From the NCBI RefSeq assembly GCF_009789555.1, contig NZ_CP046902.1, positions 3,426,001 through 3,490,000 on the forward strand: 64,000 bases of DNA. Reading direction: 5' to 3'. A program made the position numbers and the translations under genes. Below, in pieces: positions 1 to 9,262 of this stretch (positions are counted from its first letter, which is position 1; each line of letters starts with the position of its first letter). The notes beneath the pieces were generated by a model. The model made no database searches and was not told where the DNA came from. It saw only the letters and a list, made by a program, of their open reading frames with translations. This stretch comes from Stutzerimonas stutzeri. Lineage in GTDB: Bacteria > Pseudomonadota > Gammaproteobacteria > Pseudomonadales > Pseudomonadaceae.

Positions 1-1
1 C

Positions 2-742
2 AGCGCCGACGGCCTGCTGCTGTTGGCCGCGCTGGTGACGGCAGCGGTCATGGCCTTCCTCTCCTTCGCACCGCCGCAATGGGCAGCGGTGGCGGGACTT
101 CTACTGCTGGGCGCGGCATGGATCACCGCGCTGACCACGCTCAACGGCGTGGCCCAGGCGATCCTGCCCAACTGGGTGCGTGGTCGCTCCCTGGCCGTTT
201 ACCTTACGGTCTTCAACGGTGCCATGACCGCCGGGAGTCTGAGCTGGGGTGCATTGGCCCAAGTAATCGGCGTGCCATTCACGCTCTTGACCGGTGCCAT
301 CGGGCTGGTCATCGCCGGGCTGATGGCCCATCGCATCAAGCTGCCCACGGGTGACGCCGACCTCGCCCCCTCCAATCATTGGCCCGAGCCATTGACCGCA
401 GCGCCCGTCGAGCATGATCGAGGGCCCGTACTGATCCAGATCGAATACCGTGTCGCCGCCGAAGACCGCGCCGATTTCCTCAAGGCCCTGGCCCGGCTGT
501 CAGCCGAGCGCCGTCGCGATGGTGCCTACAGTTGGGGCATCACCGAAGATGCCGCCGATCCAGAGCTGATGCTCGAATGGTTTCTGGTTGAGTCATGGGC
601 TGAACATTTGCGACAGCATCATCGGGTATCCAAGGCCGACGCCGATCTCCAGGCCGATGTGCTGCGTTTTCATCGTGGTGAACAGCGACCCGACGTGCGG
701 CATTTTCTTGCGTTCAATCATCCACGCGAAGGACGGGCATAG
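2..742 (+). CDS. MFS exporter with C-terminal dimeric alpha/beta-barrel domain (5' truncated)
   Basis: The reading frame is open to the left edge, so only the C-terminal part of the protein is present. The first ~110 residues contain several hydrophobic membrane segments of a major facilitator transporter, including the stretch around ILPNWVRGRSLAVYL, which is typical of the MFS_3 (EntS-like) group. A soluble domain of ~100 residues follows, starting near VLIQIEYRVAAEDRADF. It resembles the antibiotic-biosynthesis-monooxygenase-like ferredoxin fold that MFS_3 proteins often carry at the C-terminus. The substrate cannot be read from the sequence. The start and the first half lie upstream of the window. 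Confidence 0.75.
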   Translation, partial: SADGLLLLAALVTAAVMAFLSFAPPQWAAVAGLLLLGAAWITALTTLNGVAQAILPNWVRGRSLAVYLTVFNGAMTAGSLSWGALAQVIGVPFTLLTGAIGLVIAGLMAHRIKLPTGDADLAPSNHWPEPLTAAPVEHDRGPVLIQIEYRVAAEDRADFLKALARLSAERRRDGAYSWGITEDAADPELMLEWFLVESWAEHLRQHHRVSKADADLQADVLRFHRGEQRPDVRHFLAFNHPREGRA

Positions 743-1015
743 ACGAGGCAGGTCATGCCCGAGCGAACCGGAGCGATGGAGTGCCGCCTCGTCGACCGCT
801 CGCCCTGGCCAGGGTTGTCCAAACCACTCAGCCCGATTGGCGGGTTTCGCCATTGTCATGGCGGCGCCGTGCAGGCAAAACGGTATCCCCCGCGCACCCT
901 TCTCGCCGTCGCCACTACGTCGACCCTGGGCGGGCGCGGCGACGGGCCGCCTGCGATGATCGCCACGTTCGGGACGTTGCTGCGTCGCCCTGATCGACCT
1001 ATCAGGAACCCAGCG

Positions 1016-1804
1016 ATGAATGTATCGATCGAAGACCGCGTCCTGCCCACCGAACACGGCGACGTTTTCACCCGTCGATGGCGCACCGGAAACCGCCACA
1101 AGACACCCATCGTCCTGTTGCATGATTCACTCGGGTGCGTCGAGTTATGGCGAGACTTTCCGGAACGCCTCGCGGCAACCACGTCACGCGATGTCATCGC
1201 CTACGACCGCCTGGGGTTCGGTCGCTCCGCGGCGCATCCGGGTGGTTGGACGAATCAGTTCGTTCGCGACGAGGCCGATCGATTCTTTCCGCCGGTATGG
1301 CAGGCCCTGGATTTCGAACATTTCATTGCCTTCGGCCATAGCGCTGGCGGCATCATGGCGACCCGTCTGGCATCCTGCTACCCGCGCCACTGCCGTGCGC
1401 TGATCACCGAATCGGCCCAGGCGTTCGTAGAGGACCGCACGCTGCAAGGTATTCGTGAAGCCAGGACGACATTCACCCAGCCTGAGCAACTGGCGCGACT
1501 GCGTAAATATCACGGCGACAAGGTCCGATGGATACTCCGGGCCTGGTTCGACACCTGGTTGTCCGACAGCTACGCCGCCTGGACCCTGGCAGACAGCGCG
1601 CCCGGCTTCTCCTGCCCCCTGCTGACGATCCACGGCCTGCAAGACGAATACGGCTCAGTGGCGCACCCTCGGTGCATCGCCGCACTCGCCAGCGGCCCGA
1701 CGCGAGAACTGCTGCTCGATCACTGTTGGCACGTCCCGCATCGGGAACATCCCGAGGCCGTCCTCGTGGCGGTCGAACGGTTCCTCGACGCGATGGATGT
1801 GTGA
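1016..1804 (+). CDS. alpha/beta hydrolase
   Basis: A 262-residue alpha/beta-hydrolase-fold enzyme. The nucleophile elbow G-H-S-A-G puts the catalytic serine at about residue 109. HGLQDEY (Asp near 210) and WHVPH (His near 239) complete a plausible triad. An oxyanion-loop motif, LLHDSLG, lies near residue 35. The ATG at 1016 was chosen because family homology begins directly after it; the upstream frame to 755 is arginine/proline-rich and looks non-coding. The substrate (ester, epoxide or lactone) is unknown. It stands alone, ~270 bp from the MFS gene, with no clear operon partner. Confidence 0.8.
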   Translation: MNVSIEDRVLPTEHGDVFTRRWRTGNRHKTPIVLLHDSLGCVELWRDFPERLAATTSRDVIAYDRLGFGRSAAHPGGWTNQFVRDEADRFFPPVWQALDFEHFIAFGHSAGGIMATRLASCYPRHCRALITESAQAFVEDRTLQGIREARTTFTQPEQLARLRKYHGDKVRWILRAWFDTWLSDSYAAWTLADSAPGFSCPLLTIHGLQDEYGSVAHPRCIAALASGPTRELLLDHCWHVPHREHPEAVLVAVERFLDAMDV

Positions 1805-1968
1805 CGGCCTCGAAGCGGTGCACCGTCGGTCGGGTGATTGGCTGGAAGGCATGTCCGCACCCGACGTAGTGCGCGAACCGGCCGGCCCTCAACCAGCGAT
1901 GGACGCCGCCCGTAAGGCCACGGTGTTCGCGCCGCTTCTCTCTTTCTCCAAACACGCCTAATGTAGAG

Positions 1969-1978
1969 TACGAACGTA
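1969..1978. promoter_or_regulatory. candidate chr operator palindrome
   Basis: TACGAACGTA is a perfect 10-bp dyad lying 18 bp before the chrB ATG, within a short AT-richer stretch. ChrB proteins of chrBA operons are reported to act as chromate-responsive regulators, so an operator here is plausible, but this is inference from position and symmetry only. Confidence 0.35.
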
Positions 1979-1996
1979 TTTCGTGGGACATCTACA

Positions 1997-2941
1997 GTGG
2001 AACGATGGCTTTGTCTTGTCATGGCCCTGCCAACCGCCAATGCCGCCGAACGCATGCGCGCCTGGCGTGCCCTGAAGGCCGCCGGTGCGGCCGTACTGCG
2101 TGATGGCGTCTACCTGATTCCAGACCAACCAGCCTGTCGCCAGGTCCTGTCGGGGATCGAACGCGCCATCCTCGAGAGCGACGGCTACGCATGCGTCCTG
2201 CCGGTTTGTGATCCACAGGGCGAACGCTTCATCGCGTTGTTCCAGAGAAACGACGAATACGCCAGGCTCGGCGGTGAGATTGCCGAGCAGCTCGCCAGGC
2301 TGACGCCAGAGAACGCGCTGACGGCTACGCGTCAGGCACGCAAGCTGCGCAAAGCCTTCAGTCAGATCCAGGAAACCGATTTTTTTCCCGGCCAGGCTCA
2401 AGAGCAGGCTGAGCTGCAACTGCGTGGCCTGGAGGTTCAGATCAGTCGAACGCTGTCCAGGGACGAACCCAGCGGCCAGGCGCACGCCATCGAGCGTCTG
2501 TCCTTGAACGCGTTTCGCGGCCGGGTCTGGGCCACACGCCAACGACCCTGGGTCGACCGCCTGGCCAGTGCCTGGTTGATCAGCCGCTTCATCGACACGG
2601 ACGCCCGTTTTCGCTGGCTGCAGTCGCCGGACGAGTGCCCTGCCGACGCACTGGGTTTCGACTTCGATGGGGCCCGATTCAGCCATACGGGGGATCGCGT
2701 CACCTTCGAGACATTGCAGGCCAGTTTCGATCTACAGGCAGCAGGCCTGGGACGCATGGCGGCGCTGGTGCATTACCTGGACGTCGGCGGCGCGCAGCCG
2801 GCCGAGGCTGCCGGGGTGGAGCGTGTCCTGGCCGGCCTGCGCGCGAGCATCGAAGACGACGACCAGCTTCTGGCTGCGGCCGGCGCCCTCTTCGACGGGT
2901 TGCTGGCTGCCTTTGCACAGGACGAACAAGGCAATGAATGA
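1997..2941 (+). CDS. chrB: chromate resistance protein ChrB
   Basis: A 314-residue protein matching the ChrB family. The N-terminal domain begins MERWLCLVMALPT and carries the conserved pattern WRALKAAGAAVLRDGVYLIP. The C-terminal domain contains RPWVDRLASAWLISRFID followed by FDFDGARFSH and FETL, typical of the ChrB C-terminal domain. ChrB is known as a chromate-responsive regulator and resistance accessory of chrBA operons. The stop overlaps the start of chrA by 8 bp, so the two are probably translationally coupled. A short palindrome just upstream may be its operator. Confidence 0.9.
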   Translation: MERWLCLVMALPTANAAERMRAWRALKAAGAAVLRDGVYLIPDQPACRQVLSGIERAILESDGYACVLPVCDPQGERFIALFQRNDEYARLGGEIAEQLARLTPENALTATRQARKLRKAFSQIQETDFFPGQAQEQAELQLRGLEVQISRTLSRDEPSGQAHAIERLSLNAFRGRVWATRQRPWVDRLASAWLISRFIDTDARFRWLQSPDECPADALGFDFDGARFSHTGDRVTFETLQASFDLQAAGLGRMAALVHYLDVGGAQPAEAAGVERVLAGLRASIEDDDQLLAAAGALFDGLLAAFAQDEQGNE

Positions 2942-4295
2942 GTCGACCGTGAAAGCCGATGACCCGACCCAACCGCACATCACCTTCATCCGCTTTCGGA
3001 ATGCCTTGCTGTTCTGGCTCAAGTTGGGGTTCATCAGCTTCGGAGGCCCTGCCGGGCAGATCGCGATCATGCATCAGGAGCTGGTTGAGCGTCGCCGCTG
3101 GATTTCCGAACGGCGGTTTCTGCATGCCCTCAATTACTGCATGTTACTCCCCGGGCCGGAAGCACAGCAGTTGGCTACCTACATCGGCTGGCTGCTGCAT
3201 CGTAGTTGGGGCGGGTTGATCGCCGGCGCGTTGTTCGTGCTGCCCTCGCTGTTCATTCTGATCGTGCTCTCGTGGGTCTATATCGCCTTCGGCGACGTGC
3301 CGCTGGTGGCTGGCATTTTCTACGGCATCAAGCCGGCCGTGACCGCTATCGTTCTGCAGGCGGCCCATCGCATCGGCGCGCGAGCACTGCGCAACCATTG
3401 GCTGAGAGCCATCGCCGCGGCCTCTTTCGTTGCGATCTTCGCGGTCAACGTACCTTTTCCGCTGATTGTGCTGGGCGCTGCGCTGATCGGCTACCTGAGT
3501 GGCCGCTACGCGCCGGAGGCGTTCCGCCTGGGCGGCGGTCATGCCGCGGCGGACAAGTCCTACGGTCCGGCACTGATCGACGACCATACACCGCCGCCGC
3601 CCCATGCGCGCTTTCGCTGGCCGCGCCTGATCGCGCTGCTGCTGGCTGGCGCCGTGCTCTGGGTCTTGCCAATGGCCGTGCTGACCGCCCTGTATGGATG
3701 GGACGGTACCCTGACGCAGATGGGCTGGTTCTTCACCAAAGCCGCCCTGCTCACCTTTGGCGGTGCCTATGCGGTCTTGCCCTATGTGTACCAGGGCGCG
3801 GTTGGCCATTACGGCTGGCTGACCCCAACCCAGATGATTGACGGGCTGGCCCTGGGCGAAACCACCCCCGGGCCGTTGATCATGGTGGTGGCCTTCGTCG
3901 GCTTCGTCGGGGCCTACGTGCAGCAGGTGTTCGGCCCGGATCAGGCCCCGCTCGCCGGCACGCTGGCGGCCTGCCTGGTCACCTGGTTCACCTTCCTGCC
4001 GTCTTTCCTGTTCATACTGGCCGGGGGCCCCTTGGTGGAGTCTACGCACAATCAGCTGAAATACACCGCACCGCTGACGGCGATCACCGCCGCGGTAGTC
4101 GGCGTCATCCTCAACCTCGCCCTGTTCTTCGGCTACCACGTGCTCTGGCCGCAAGGTTTTTCAGGCCACTTCGACTGGGTGTCGGCCTTGATTGCCGTTG
4201 GCGCCGCGGTGGCGCTGTTTCACTTCAGGCGGGGCGTGATTCCGGTACTGCTGGGCTGTGCGCTGGTCGGGCTTGTCGTCCACCTGCTGCGTTGA
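2934..4295 (+). CDS. chrA: chromate efflux transporter ChrA
   Basis: A 453-residue polytopic membrane protein of the CHR family, which exports chromate from the cytoplasm. Two homologous CHR halves are visible. The N-terminal half has FWLKLGFISFGGPAGQIA and LLPGPEAQQLATYIGW; the C-terminal half has FFTKAALLTFGGAYAVLPYV and LGETTPGPLIMVVAFVGF. This length is normal for the long-chain ChrA type. The ATG at 2934 is used because it gives the canonical N-terminus MNESTVKADD and overlaps the chrB stop. The gene ends tail-to-tail with, and 71 bp inside, the degraded MFS gene on the other strand. Confidence 0.93.
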   Translation: MNESTVKADDPTQPHITFIRFRNALLFWLKLGFISFGGPAGQIAIMHQELVERRRWISERRFLHALNYCMLLPGPEAQQLATYIGWLLHRSWGGLIAGALFVLPSLFILIVLSWVYIAFGDVPLVAGIFYGIKPAVTAIVLQAAHRIGARALRNHWLRAIAAASFVAIFAVNVPFPLIVLGAALIGYLSGRYAPEAFRLGGGHAAADKSYGPALIDDHTPPPPHARFRWPRLIALLLAGAVLWVLPMAVLTALYGWDGTLTQMGWFFTKAALLTFGGAYAVLPYVYQGAVGHYGWLTPTQMIDGLALGETTPGPLIMVVAFVGFVGAYVQQVFGPDQAPLAGTLAACLVTWFTFLPSFLFILAGGPLVESTHNQLKYTAPLTAITAAVVGVILNLALFFGYHVLWPQGFSGHFDWVSALIAVGAAVALFHFRRGVIPVLLGCALVGLVVHLLR

Positions 4296-5467
4296 GCGAA
4301 GCGCTGTCGGGGGTCGGCATCGCACCCAGGGGTTCGGGTAATCCCGACGCGGTGGACGAGTTCGCCTCCCGATCAGCCCGCTTGCCGAGCTGCCAGCCCA
4401 ACAGCCCCCACAACAAGGCACAGAGGGCGCCGACCAGGGCCGCCAGCCCCGCGCCCTGGCCGAGCATGTCCAGGAGGCTCTTGGCCCAGCCACTGACGGC
4501 ATCGCCCGCGCGATAGATGACCGTGTCGATGACGTTCTTCGCCTTGTATTTGCTCTCGGCGTCGAGCGGCGCGAAGAGCATCTCCCGCCCCGGTCGAACG
4601 AAGGCGTATTCACCGATACGCCGCACGATCATCAAGGCAGCGAGCAGGCCGAAGCTGGGTGCGAGCGCGAGCGCGACGAATCCCGCGCACATCAGCAGGG
4701 GAACCAGCGCCAGCAGCGCACCCACCCCGAGCCGCTTGGCCACGCGTCCGGCGATAAACAACTGGGACAGCAAGGCACCCGCCTGGACCACCAGGTCGAT
4801 GACACCGAAGATGCGAATCTGCGTCTCTCGATCCGGGAAATGCTCGGCCACCAGACGCGCCTGTTCGAAATAGAGAAAGGTCGTGACGGTGGCCAGCAAC
4901 ACCACGAAGCCTGCGATGCCGAGCAGGTAGGGGGACCTCACGACCGCTGTCATTCCGCTGAAAGGGTTTCCGCGCAAGGGATGGCGCGGGCTTGGCGTCG
5001 ATGCCGCCGCGTGGCGTCCGGCCCCGCCCTCCTGCCTCCAGCGCATCAGCACGCCCTTGAGCGCCATGGCAATGCCGAGCAGAACGGCCGCCAACCGATA
5101 TCCACACGTAGAACACGCGAGCGATCCACTGGCTGTCGGCCTGGACCTGTGACAGCACAGCGAAAACCAGCAGATTCGCACCGAAGCAACCGTACACCCA
5201 GTCGATGAAATACAGGCGCGGCACACGGGCACTGAGCCAGGCGAACAGCGGCACGGCAGCCAGCATGACGAAGAAGGTCGCGGTGAACAGCCATTGCAGA
5301 TTCTCGACGCCAGCTGCGATACCCATCGACTCACGAATCGGGCGCAACATGAAGTAACCCGCGAACAGACAGACGAACAGCAGGAAACCTTGCAACGCAG
5401 GGCGCAGCTCGTGGTCCTCGGCGTTGAGCATGCTGCTCAGGCGGTGCATCAGAGAGGAAGCGTTCAT
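4225..5467 (-). pseudogene. disrupted MFS transporter (nucleotide-translocase-like group)
   Basis: Two blocks of one MFS protein lie in different frames. The 5' block (5467 to about 5095) encodes MNASSLMHRLSSMLNAED, FLLFVCLFAGYFMLRPIRES and YFIDWVYGCFGANLLVFAVL, ending at FYVWISV. The 3' block (about 5090 to 4225) resumes with VLLGIAMALKGVLMRWRQ and continues through several helices to RRIGEYAFVRPGREMLF and YKAKNVIDTVIYRAGDA. In intact relatives about 60-80 residues (FNLFVVSVFW-type helices) separate these blocks. A deletion plus frameshift therefore removed one or two helices. A good ribosome site (CGGAGTG) precedes the ATG at 5467. The C-terminal tail overlaps the end of chrA. Confidence 0.8.
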
Positions 5468-5525
5468 GGGCACTCCGGAAAGATCGGTGGACGTGGGCGC
5501 GGGGTCTTCTCGCACCCGCGGGCAC

Positions 5526-6581
5526 TCAGGGGTAGGTCACACCGGTCAGGCGCTCCGATACCTGCCACAGCTCGGCGGCCAGGGAGCGGTCGGCCGCGGC
5601 ATCGGGCAGTCGGGCGAACCCCAGCGGTCCGCGTTTCTCGTCCTCGCCGGTAGGCCCGTAATAGCCGCCACCGAGCGCGTCCGGCGCCGTTGCGGCGTAC
5701 AAGGTCGACAAGGCGCCTTGGGCCGCGGAGTGGTACTCGTCGCGGTCCTGCGCCCATTGCTTGCCGAATTCGCTGTTCAACCCAGGCCCTCGCGCGATCA
5801 GCTCAGTGACAGCGACTCCCGGATGCACGGCGATGCTGCGGATGCCCAAACCGGCCGCATCGCTGCGCCGCTGCAGCTCCAGAGCCCAGGCGAGTACGGC
5901 CAGCTTGGACTGCGCATAACTCGCGTAGGGGTTGTAGTCGCGTTCGGCCTGCAAGTCCGCGAAGTTCAGGCGGCCCCTGGCAACCGCGATGCTCGACAGG
6001 CTGACTACGCGCGGGTCGTCGCTCTCACGCAGCATGGGTAACAACAAGCCAGTCAGGGCGTAATGCCCCAGATAGTTGGTCGCCAGCTGTAGCTCATGAC
6101 CGTCCGCGGACGTACCGCGCGTGGGCGGCGCCATGATGGCGGCGTTGTTGATCAACACGTCGATTCGCGGCAGCCGCGCCTGCAAGCGGTTGGCCAGGCT
6201 ACGGACGGACGCCAGGTCAGCCAGGTCCAGGGTTTCGAATTGCACGCGGGCATCGGGTACCGCTTGCTGAATACGCTCGATTGCCTGCTGGCCTCGCTCG
6301 GGATTGCGTGCGGCGATAATCACCTGGGCGCCTGCGCGGGTCAGCGCCAGGGCATCTTCGTAGCCCATGCCGCTGGTCCCGCCGGTGATCAGGACGATGC
6401 GGCCCTGCTGGCTGGGCATATCACTGGTCGACCAGTCGGGTTTTGGCGCGGTCCTGGCCGAGACTTCCGCGACAAGGGCGCCCGCCAGCGCGACACCGGC
6501 AAGCAGCGCGCGAGCCATCCGCAACACAGGGTACGGCCTGCTCGGCGTGCCCGTCTTAGGGGGAGTGGGTAGGTTCCACAT
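5526..6581 (-). CDS. short-chain dehydrogenase/reductase with N-terminal signal-like segment
   Basis: A 351-residue classical SDR resembling retinol-dehydrogenase/WWOX-like oxidoreductases. The cofactor motif TGGTSGMG is at about 66-73, NNAAIM near 145-150, catalytic Ser near 196, and YAQSK with Tyr222 and Lys226. The first ~45 residues hold a basic, then hydrophobic segment (RMARALLAGVALAGALVAEV) that looks like a signal or anchor, which is unusual for a cytoplasmic SDR. An internal ATG at residue 55 (MPSQQGRIVLITGG) would give a normal cytoplasmic enzyme. The upstream ATG has an AGAGGA ribosome site. It diverges from a LysR regulator, which likely controls it. Confidence 0.85.
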   Translation of the reverse strand: MWNLPTPPKTGTPSRPYPVLRMARALLAGVALAGALVAEVSARTAPKPDWSTSDMPSQQGRIVLITGGTSGMGYEDALALTRAGAQVIIAARNPERGQQAIERIQQAVPDARVQFETLDLADLASVRSLANRLQARLPRIDVLINNAAIMAPPTRGTSADGHELQLATNYLGHYALTGLLLPMLRESDDPRVVSLSSIAVARGRLNFADLQAERDYNPYASYAQSKLAVLAWALELQRRSDAAGLGIRSIAVHPGVAVTELIARGPGLNSEFGKQWAQDRDEYHSAAQGALSTLYAATAPDALGGGYYGPTGEDEKRGPLGFARLPDAAADRSLAAELWQVSERLTGVTYP

Positions 6582-6610
6582 GGCTGAAATCCTCTTTTCG
6601 TCTCATGGAG

Positions 6611-6666
6611 TCCGGTACACCCGGACGAGAGAGGATTATTGGTGTACGACTGGACTATGATAATCC
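6611..6666. promoter_or_regulatory. divergent SDR/LysR control region with two inverted repeats
   Basis: Two dyads lie between the divergent genes. The first is TCCGG-TACAC-CCGGA at 6611-6625. The second pairs GGATTAT (6633-6639) with ATAATCC (6660-6666), a perfect 7-bp match with a 20-bp spacer. LysR-type regulators usually bind such dyads between themselves and a divergent target. Assignment to the neighbouring regulator is inference. Confidence 0.5.
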
Positions 6667-6726
6667 GGTCTTTTCTGGATGCCCTGTACGCGCCGGCGTA
6701 CAGTTCAACCAGATCCAGGAGCTGCC

Positions 6727-7647
6727 ATGCGCCAACCCAACCTGACCGATGTCGCGCTGTTCGCCGCCGTGGTGGACGCTGGCGGCTTTCGCGCCGCGGC
6801 AAACAAGCGCGGCCTTTCGGCCTCCTCGCTGAGCGATTGCATGCGCCGCCTGGAAAGCGACGTGGGCCTGCGCCTGCTGAACCGCACCACCCGTAGCGTC
6901 ACCCCGACCGCCGCCGGCGAGCGGTTGCTCGAACGCCTGCGCCCGGCGCTGCGGCAGATCGACGACGCGTTCAACGACCTGGACGACGAGGCACATCGCC
7001 CCGTCGGGACGCTGAAATTGAACGTGCCGGTGCCGGTGGCGCGCTTCCTGCTACCGGACCTGCTGGCACGTTTCCTCAGGCTCTACCCCGGCGTCAGCGT
7101 CGAGGTGATGATGGACAATACGTTCATCGACGTGACCGCCGGCGGGTTTGACGCCGGGGTGCGCTACGAGGAAAGCCTGGCCAGGGACACCATCGCCGTG
7201 CCTATCGGTCCACGCCGCCAACGCTTCGTCGCCGCCGCGGCCCCCGCCTACCTGGCGGCGCGCGGCACGCCTCGTCATCCCGAAGAACTGAGCGGCCACG
7301 AACTGCTGGGCCATCGCTTCGAAAGCGGGAAAGTAGGTGTGTTCGAGTTCGAAAAAAACGGCCGAATCCTGCGTATTCCACCACGCGGGCAATTGCTGAC
7401 CTCATCGCATGACCTGAAAACCCGCTCGGCCATAAACGGACTCGGCATCATCTACACCTTCGAGGATTTCCTGCGCGAACCGCTCGCCGATGGGCGCCTG
7501 GTGCCCATACTCGAGGATTGGTGGCAACACTTCGACGGCCCCTATCTCTACTATCACGGGCGTCACCATATGCCCTTGCCGCTGCGTGCCTTCGTCGACT
7601 TCATCAAGACGCAGGCGCCGCAAAGCGCAGCAAACGACCATGCGTAA
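6727..7647 (+). CDS. LysR-family transcriptional regulator
   Basis: A 306-residue LysR regulator. The N-terminal winged helix is clear: DVALFAAVVDAGGFRAAANK, followed by LSASSLSDCMRRLESDVGLRLLNRTTRSVTPT. A LysR substrate-binding domain starts near residue 90 (VGTLKLNVPVPVARFLLPDLLARF). The ATG at 6727 has an AGGAGC ribosome site, and homology begins there. It diverges from the SDR gene across a region with inverted repeats, the usual layout for a LysR protein and its target. The C-terminal pattern GLGIIYTFEDFLREPLADG is typical of the subgroup that regulates adjacent oxidoreductases. The effector is unknown. Confidence 0.9.
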   Translation: MRQPNLTDVALFAAVVDAGGFRAAANKRGLSASSLSDCMRRLESDVGLRLLNRTTRSVTPTAAGERLLERLRPALRQIDDAFNDLDDEAHRPVGTLKLNVPVPVARFLLPDLLARFLRLYPGVSVEVMMDNTFIDVTAGGFDAGVRYEESLARDTIAVPIGPRRQRFVAAAAPAYLAARGTPRHPEELSGHELLGHRFESGKVGVFEFEKNGRILRIPPRGQLLTSSHDLKTRSAINGLGIIYTFEDFLREPLADGRLVPILEDWWQHFDGPYLYYHGRHHMPLPLRAFVDFIKTQAPQSAANDHA

Positions 7648-7732
7648 CGCCCCTGGGCGCCTCGGCCGCCTGCGGCGCCATCAAGAAGGCTAGCGAGCGG
7701 ACGGCAGCCACACCGGCCGCCGTCCCGCCCGA

Positions 7733-8812
7733 TCAGTCGGCGGTGCTGAGCACACCGCGCTGGATCTGGTCGCGCTCGATGGATTCGAACAGCGCCTTGA
7801 AGTTGCCTTCGCCGAAGCCGCTGTCGCCCTTGCGCTGGATGAACTCGAAAAACACCGGGCCCAGCAGCGTTCCGGAGAATATCTGCAGCAGCAGGCGCTG
7901 CTCGCCGTTCTCCGTGGCGCCGTCGAGCAGGATACCCCGCGACTTGAGCGCTTGCACGGGCTCGCCATGGTTGGGCAGCCGTCCTTCAAGCATCTCGTAG
8001 TAGGTTTCCGGCGGCGCGGTCATGAACACCGTGCCGCTGGCCTTCAACTTGTCCCAGGTCGCGATCAGGTCATCGGTGAGGAACGCCACATGCTGAATGC
8101 CCTCGCCGTTGAACTGCATAAGGAATTCCTCGATCTGCCCGGCCCCCTTGCTCGATTCCTCGTTGAGCGGGATGCGGATCATGCCGTCCGGCGCGGTCAT
8201 CGCCTTGGACGTAAGGCCGGTGTATTCGCCCTTGATGTCGAAGTAGCGGATTTCGCGGAAGTTGAACAACTTCTCGTAGAAGTCCGCCCAATAGGCCATG
8301 CGGCCGCGGTACACGTTGTGGGTCAGGTGATCGATGATCTTCAGGCCGGCACCGACCGGGTGGCGATCGACACCGTCGAGAAAGACGAAATCGATATCGT
8401 AGATCGAGCTGCCTTCACCGAATCGATCGATGAGATACAACGGAGCGCCTCCGATTCCCTTGATCGCCGGCAGGCGCAGCTCCATCGGCCCGGTGGGCAA
8501 TTCCACCGCCTGGGCACCGAGTTCCAGGGCACGGGCGTAGGCTTTCTGCGCATCCCTGACACGGAATGCCATACCGCACACCGAGGGCCCATGCTCCGCG
8601 GCGAAATAAGCGGCAACGCCCTTGGGCTCGCGATTGACGATGGCATTGATTTCGCCCTGGCGGTACAGCGCCACGTCTTTCGATCGGTGATTGGCGACAT
8701 GGGTAAAGCCCATGCTTTCCAGCACTGGCTCGATGGTGTTCGGAGTGGGTGAGGCGAATTCGATGAACTCGAAGCCCATGAGGCCCATGGGATTTTCAAA
8801 CAAGTCGGCCAT
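7733..8812 (-). CDS. hpd: 4-hydroxyphenylpyruvate dioxygenase
   Basis: A 359-residue HPPD, converting 4-hydroxyphenylpyruvate to homogentisate in tyrosine/phenylalanine catabolism. The length and N-terminus (MADLFENPMGLMGFEFIEFA) match the Pseudomonas enzyme. The three iron ligands of the 2-His-1-Glu triad are present: His near 162 (IIDHLTHNVYRG), His near 241 (GIQHVAFLTDD) and Glu near 323 (VFFEFIQRKG). An AAGGAG ribosome site lies 7 bases upstream of the ATG. It is transcribed alone, convergent with the LysR gene; no other homogentisate-pathway gene is next to it. Confidence 0.96.
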   Translation of the reverse strand: MADLFENPMGLMGFEFIEFASPTPNTIEPVLESMGFTHVANHRSKDVALYRQGEINAIVNREPKGVAAYFAAEHGPSVCGMAFRVRDAQKAYARALELGAQAVELPTGPMELRLPAIKGIGGAPLYLIDRFGEGSSIYDIDFVFLDGVDRHPVGAGLKIIDHLTHNVYRGRMAYWADFYEKLFNFREIRYFDIKGEYTGLTSKAMTAPDGMIRIPLNEESSKGAGQIEEFLMQFNGEGIQHVAFLTDDLIATWDKLKASGTVFMTAPPETYYEMLEGRLPNHGEPVQALKSRGILLDGATENGEQRLLLQIFSGTLLGPVFFEFIQRKGDSGFGEGNFKALFESIERDQIQRGVLSTAD

Positions 8813-9262
8813 GATTGGCTCCTTGACTGGCTGTGCATTGAAGGGTGACGTGGATAACCGTCAGCCCGGCGGCGCACAGGGAATACCCCGAACACTGCGA
8901 CCAAGGTGATCGCCGAGGGTCAGTCGAAAGCCGAGCGTCTTCATGTCAGCGACCCATGCGCTTGCCCAAGCGCGTGCCCGGCGCCAGCGGCACCCGGAAT
9001 CGGCACGACGGGATGTAACGAACGTAAGCCTGATACATGGTTCATTGTCCTGCTGGCGCCGAAGCTCGGAGCGCCGTCATCAAATTTGCGTAATCTAATT
9101 ACGTTTAGCGGAATTTGCAGAAGGCGTGCCCCGCTGTCAAGCGCTGACGGCATGACCGCTAACGCCGGCATCGATCGCCACCGCTTATCCCCTGTTTAGA
9201 ACAAGTCACCTTCCCTTGGTGCCCAATGCAATGACCCACGAGACGAACCTCAGGAAACCGCC
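8813..9262. other. intergenic region upstream of hpd
   Basis: About 450 bp without a supportable gene, between divergent hpd and the small DUF2892-like gene. One clear element is the dyad CGTAAT-CTA-ATTACG at 9089-9103, inside an AT-richer patch (about 9080-9115) that could hold promoters for either side. No PhhR-type TGTAAA-N6-TTTACA site was seen. Confidence 0.4.
9089..9103. promoter_or_regulatory. 15-bp inverted repeat, possible operator
   Basis: CGTAAT and ATTACG form a perfect 6-bp inverted repeat around a 3-nt centre in the only AT-rich part of the hpd upstream region. It lies ~280 bp from hpd and ~160 bp from the rightward gene. The binding protein is unknown. Confidence 0.35.
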
